Source of the DNA: CAZVCJ01 sp964625745
GTDB taxonomy: Bacteria > Chloroflexota > Anaerolineae > VGOG01
Direction: 5' to 3'
NCBI GenBank assembly: GCA_964625745.1
Contig: CAZVCJ010000157.1
Coordinates: 1 to 9,290 of the forward strand
Length of the DNA: 9,290 bases
Shown here: in pieces, positions 7,824-9,290 of the stretch
Numbering within the stretch: the stretch's first letter is position 1
Layout: each line of letters opens with the position of its first letter
Notes under the pieces: generated by a model
The model's database searches: none
Told to the model about the DNA's origin: nothing
What the model saw: only the letters and a program-made list of their open reading frames with translations
Position numbers and translations under genes: made by a program

Positions 7824-8402
7824 ATGAACAAGACAACTGTGTACATTTTTCTGACCATCGCGCTCATCGTTGGGCTGGTAGCTGGGTACGTCGGGGCGAC
7901 GCTGCTTGGGCCTGCTGGGGCAGGCGAGGTCCGCAACGCCAAACTGAAAGCCGGCGATGAGGCCCCCGACTTCAAGCTGCGCGACCACACTGGGCGGTTT
8001 GTTGAGCTGAGCGACTATCGAGGAAAGAAGAACATTGTCATCTCCTTCTTGCCCGGCGCGTTCACGCCGATATGATCGCTCCAGTTGCCTGCCTACGAAG
8101 CGGATTTGGCGCGCTTCGAGGAGGTAGATACCCAGGTGCTGGGTATAACAGTGGACAGCGTAGACTCGAACGCGGCCTGGGTGGAGTCGCTGGAAGTAGA
8201 AAACATCCCCGTGCTGAGCGACTACTGGCCCCACGGGCAAGTAGCCCAGTCCTATGGCGTCCTGCGCGAACAGGGCATGACCGAGCGGGCCCTCTTTATC
8301 GTAGACAAGCAGGGCATCGTCCGCTACATTGACATCCACGACTTTGGTAAACAGCCCGACAACGAGGAGTTGTTTGAGGTGTTGCGCGAGATAAACCGCT
8401 AG
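7824..8402 (+). CDS. Membrane-anchored selenocysteine peroxiredoxin
   Basis: This AhpC/TSA-type peroxiredoxin has 192 residues when the UGA at 8073-8075 is read as Sec84. An N-terminal hydrophobic helix (about 7-29) suggests a membrane anchor with the catalytic domain outside. GDEAPDFKLRD (44-54) opens the domain. The catalytic motif PxxxTxxC is present as PGAFTPI-U (P77, T81, U84), so Sec replaces the peroxidatic Cys. R155 (MTERALFIVD) fits the conserved active-site Arg. DYWPHGQVAQSYGVL and DKQGIVRYIDIHD are typical of AhpE-like and bacterioferritin-comigratory-type members. There is no Cys anywhere in the protein, so it cannot form an internal resolving bond and needs an outside reductant. 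The GGGAGGAG ribosome site is at 7813-7820. Gene callers would break it at 8075 or start it at 8085. A nonsense mutation is unlikely given the UGA position and intact downstream frame. Confidence 0.93.
8096..8118 (+). promoter_or_regulatory. Candidate SECIS element of the peroxiredoxin gene
   Basis: CGAAGCG (8096-8102) pairs perfectly with CGCTTCG (8112-8118), enclosing a 9-nt loop (8103-8111) that begins with G. The loop starts 28 nt after the last base of the Sec UGA (8075), the same distance as in both downstream thioredoxin-like genes. It lies within coding sequence, as bacterial SECIS elements do. Confidence 0.72.
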
Positions 8403-8419
8403 CAAGGGAGAGTGAGCAG

Positions 8420-8812
8420 ATGAAAAAGACACAGGTACCCATCATTTCTGTAAGCATTGCGCTTGTGCTGATGATTGGCAGCGTTCCATTGTTGACACAA
8501 TGCCAATCCGCATCGCAAAGTGTCACAATGGATGGCCCTGGTATGATCTACTTTTACTCCCCAATATGACCGATTTGCCAGGGCATGGAGCCCATCGTGG
8601 ATGGGCTGGAAGAGACCTACAGGGATGAGTTCAAGATCGTCCGCATTAACATTGACAAGCCCGATGGAGTGAAACTGGCCCGCGAGCACGGCATCATCGG
8701 TCAGCCCAGTTACATCTTCTTTGACCGACAAGGCGAGGAGATCAGACGGATGGCGGGACCGCAATTTACCGAGGTGATGACGCGGGAGATCGAGCGGATT
8801 CTGAAGGAGTAG
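8420..8812 (+). CDS. Exported thioredoxin-fold selenoprotein with UPIC active site (copy 1)
   Basis: This 130-residue protein is read through the UGA at 8567-8569 as Sec50. MKK and a hydrophobic stretch to about residue 27 form a signal or anchor ending in LLTQC. C28 could be a lipidated Cys, although Gln at -1 is unusual. A compact thioredoxin domain of about 90 residues follows: strand MIYFYSPI, active site U50-P-I-C53, then IVRINIDKPDG, the cis-Pro loop GIIGQPS (P96), strand YIFFD and a last helix. The UxxC motif suggests a selenenylsulfide-forming thiol-disulfide oxidoreductase or peroxiredoxin reductase. C53 is the only other Cys of the mature domain. The ATG at 8420 has AAGGGAGAG upstream and begins 17 nt after the peroxiredoxin stop. 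Conventional calling would keep only 8585-8812. The substrate is unknown; the neighbouring Sec-peroxiredoxin is the best candidate. Confidence 0.9.
8589..8607 (+). promoter_or_regulatory. Candidate SECIS element of thioredoxin-like copy 1
   Basis: AGCCCATC (8589-8596) pairs perfectly with GATGGGCT (8600-8607) around the loop GTG (8597-8599). The loop begins 28 nt after the UGA (ending 8569). The paralogous gene has the same hairpin at the same distance, with the second pair changed from G-C to T-A, a compensatory change that supports RNA-level selection. Confidence 0.78.
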
Positions 8813-8820
8813 TGTCCGTT

Positions 8821-9192
8821 ATGAAGAAAACGCACACCCTGATTATCGCTGCCTTACTGCTGGAGATGCTAGTGCTGGCGGCCTACCCTGCCTGCACACC
8901 CCCGGCCGACGATCACCCAACCATGATGTACTTTCGTGCCGCCAATTGACCGTACTGCAAGCAGATGAATCCCATCGTGGATGGGATCCGGCAGAAGTAC
9001 AGTAGGCAGCTCAATGTAGTGTACGTCAGCATGGACAAGTCAGATGGCAAGGAGTTGGCCAAAGAATATGGGGTCTTTGGCACTCCCACGTTCATGCTGC
9101 TAGATAGCGAAGGCAACCAGGTGAGCATCCTGCGCGGCTCGCTCCCCCTCCCAGTGATCGAGCAGGCCATTGAGGATTTGATCGCGCAGTAG
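8821..9192 (+). CDS. Exported thioredoxin-fold selenoprotein with UPYC active site (copy 2)
   Basis: This 123-residue paralogue of the preceding gene is read through the UGA at 8947-8949 as Sec43. An MKK start and hydrophobic helix (about 6-24) end at C25 (YPAC), followed by a polar TPPADDH linker, which looks like a lipoprotein anchor with an imperfect lipobox. The domain has strand MMYFRAAN, active site U43-P-Y-C46 (the Sec form of the glutaredoxin-type CPYC), VVYVSMDKSDG, cis-Pro loop GVFGTPT (P89), strand FMLLD and a final helix. C46 is the only other Cys after C25. Shared blocks with copy 1 (PIVDG, DKxDG, the LA-x-E-x-G stretch before the cis-Pro) indicate tandem duplication. The AAGGAG at 8804-8809 overlaps the end of copy 1, and the intergenic gap is 8 nt, so the two are translated from one message. 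It is probably a thiol/selenol oxidoreductase; glutathione use is not implied. Confidence 0.9.
8969..8987 (+). promoter_or_regulatory. Candidate SECIS element of thioredoxin-like copy 2
   Basis: ATCCCATC (8969-8976) pairs perfectly with GATGGGAT (8980-8987) around the loop GTG (8977-8979). The loop starts 28 nt after the UGA ending at 8949, identical to copy 1. It encodes NPIVDGI, so part of the sequence conservation could also be protein-driven. The paired substitution relative to copy 1 argues for the RNA fold. Confidence 0.78.
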
Positions 9193-9212
9193 GCTGTTGG
9201 CGCAGCGATTGA

Positions 9213-9259
9213 GTGAGTGCTGCCAGGTTCGCCTGGGATTCACTACCGTACACTTTTTT
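9213..9259 (+). terminator. Terminator-like hairpin after the selenoprotein operon
   Basis: GTGAGT (9213-9218) pairs with ATTCAC (9238-9243, one G-U). Inside, CCAGG (9223-9227) pairs with CCTGG (9232-9236) around a TTCG tetraloop (9228-9231). A run of six T (9254-9259) follows 10 nt later, further than in a classical intrinsic terminator, so efficiency is uncertain. It begins 20 nt after the last stop codon. Confidence 0.5.
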
Positions 9260-9275
9260 CAAACGGCTGACTTTT

Positions 9276-9285
9276 GTGGTATGAT
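9276..9285 (+). promoter_or_regulatory. Extended -10 promoter element for a gene beyond the window
   Basis: TGTGG precedes TATGAT (-10 at 9280-9285), with TG at 9277-9278 giving an extended -10. The pattern TGTGGTATRAT also occurs at the formate dehydrogenase promoter (1874-1882). The -35 region is weak (TTTCAA at 9257-9262, 17-nt spacing). The product would start after the window ends. Confidence 0.4.
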
Positions 9286-9290
9286 ATTAC

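Noticed and set aside
8581..8593. Alternative hairpin GGGC/GCCC after the UGA of thioredoxin-like copy 1
   Set aside because: It is absent from the paralogue and overlaps the 8-bp hairpin that is conserved with compensatory change, so it is less likely to be the SECIS.
8073..8949. UGAs in the peroxiredoxin and thioredoxin-like genes as nonsense mutations or assembly errors (pseudogenes)
   Set aside because: Three independent errors would each have to hit the catalytic Cys codon, always as TGA, with intact frames on both sides and a SECIS-like hairpin following each.
1..9290. tRNA genes (including tRNA-Sec), CRISPR arrays, insertion sequences or attachment sites
   Set aside because: No cloverleaf, regularly spaced direct repeats, transposase-like reading frame or flanking terminal repeats were found on either strand.

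Overview
This is one strand of a GC-rich bacterial chromosome or metagenomic contig, and every supported gene reads left to right. The likely host is an anaerobe or facultative anaerobe that uses selenocysteine (Sec) and has both [NiFe] hydrogenase and respiratory formate metabolism. A Chloroflexota-type lineage is a guess from protein style and the TGTGGTATAAT-like promoters; it is not established here.

Layout: (1) 1-773, 3' part of hypE, the [NiFe]-hydrogenase maturation factor. (2) 795-1712, a LysR-family regulator. (3) 1713-2128, an intergenic stretch with a strong sigma70-type promoter and a leader of about 240 nt rich in inverted repeats. (4) 2129-6699, a three-gene membrane-bound formate dehydrogenase operon (fdnGHI-like). 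Its catalytic subunit is read through an in-frame UGA at 2699-2701 as Sec191. (5) 6700-6983, a gene-free stretch with two strong hairpins, a second promoter and a folded 5' UTR. (6) 6984-9192, an apparent operon of fdhE, a membrane-anchored peroxiredoxin, and two small exported thioredoxin-fold proteins. (7) 9193-9290, a terminator-like hairpin and the start of another promoter.

The main result is that four genes in 7 kb each carry one in-frame UGA exactly where the family has its catalytic Cys/Sec: the Mo/W ligand of formate dehydrogenase (U191), the peroxidatic residue of the peroxiredoxin (U84), and the first residue of the CxxC motif in both thioredoxin-like proteins (U50 in UPIC, U43 in UPYC). 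Each UGA is followed by a stem-loop resembling a bacterial SECIS element. In the three redox genes the apical loop begins exactly 28 nt after the UGA. The two thioredoxin-like hairpins have 8-bp perfect stems, the same GTG loop and one compensatory base-pair change. Conventional gene calling would split all four genes into fragments.

Proposed working model (inference): formate is oxidised outside the membrane by the Tat-exported selenoenzyme FdnG, with electrons passing through FdnH and the di-heme cytochrome FdnI to quinone. FdhE helps mature FdnG. The peroxiredoxin has no cysteine at all, so it cannot resolve its own oxidised selenium. The two neighbouring Sec-containing, membrane-tethered thioredoxin-like proteins are the obvious candidate reductants. 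Together they would form an all-selenoprotein peroxide-reducing relay on the outer face of the membrane, placed beside an oxygen-sensitive selenoenzyme.
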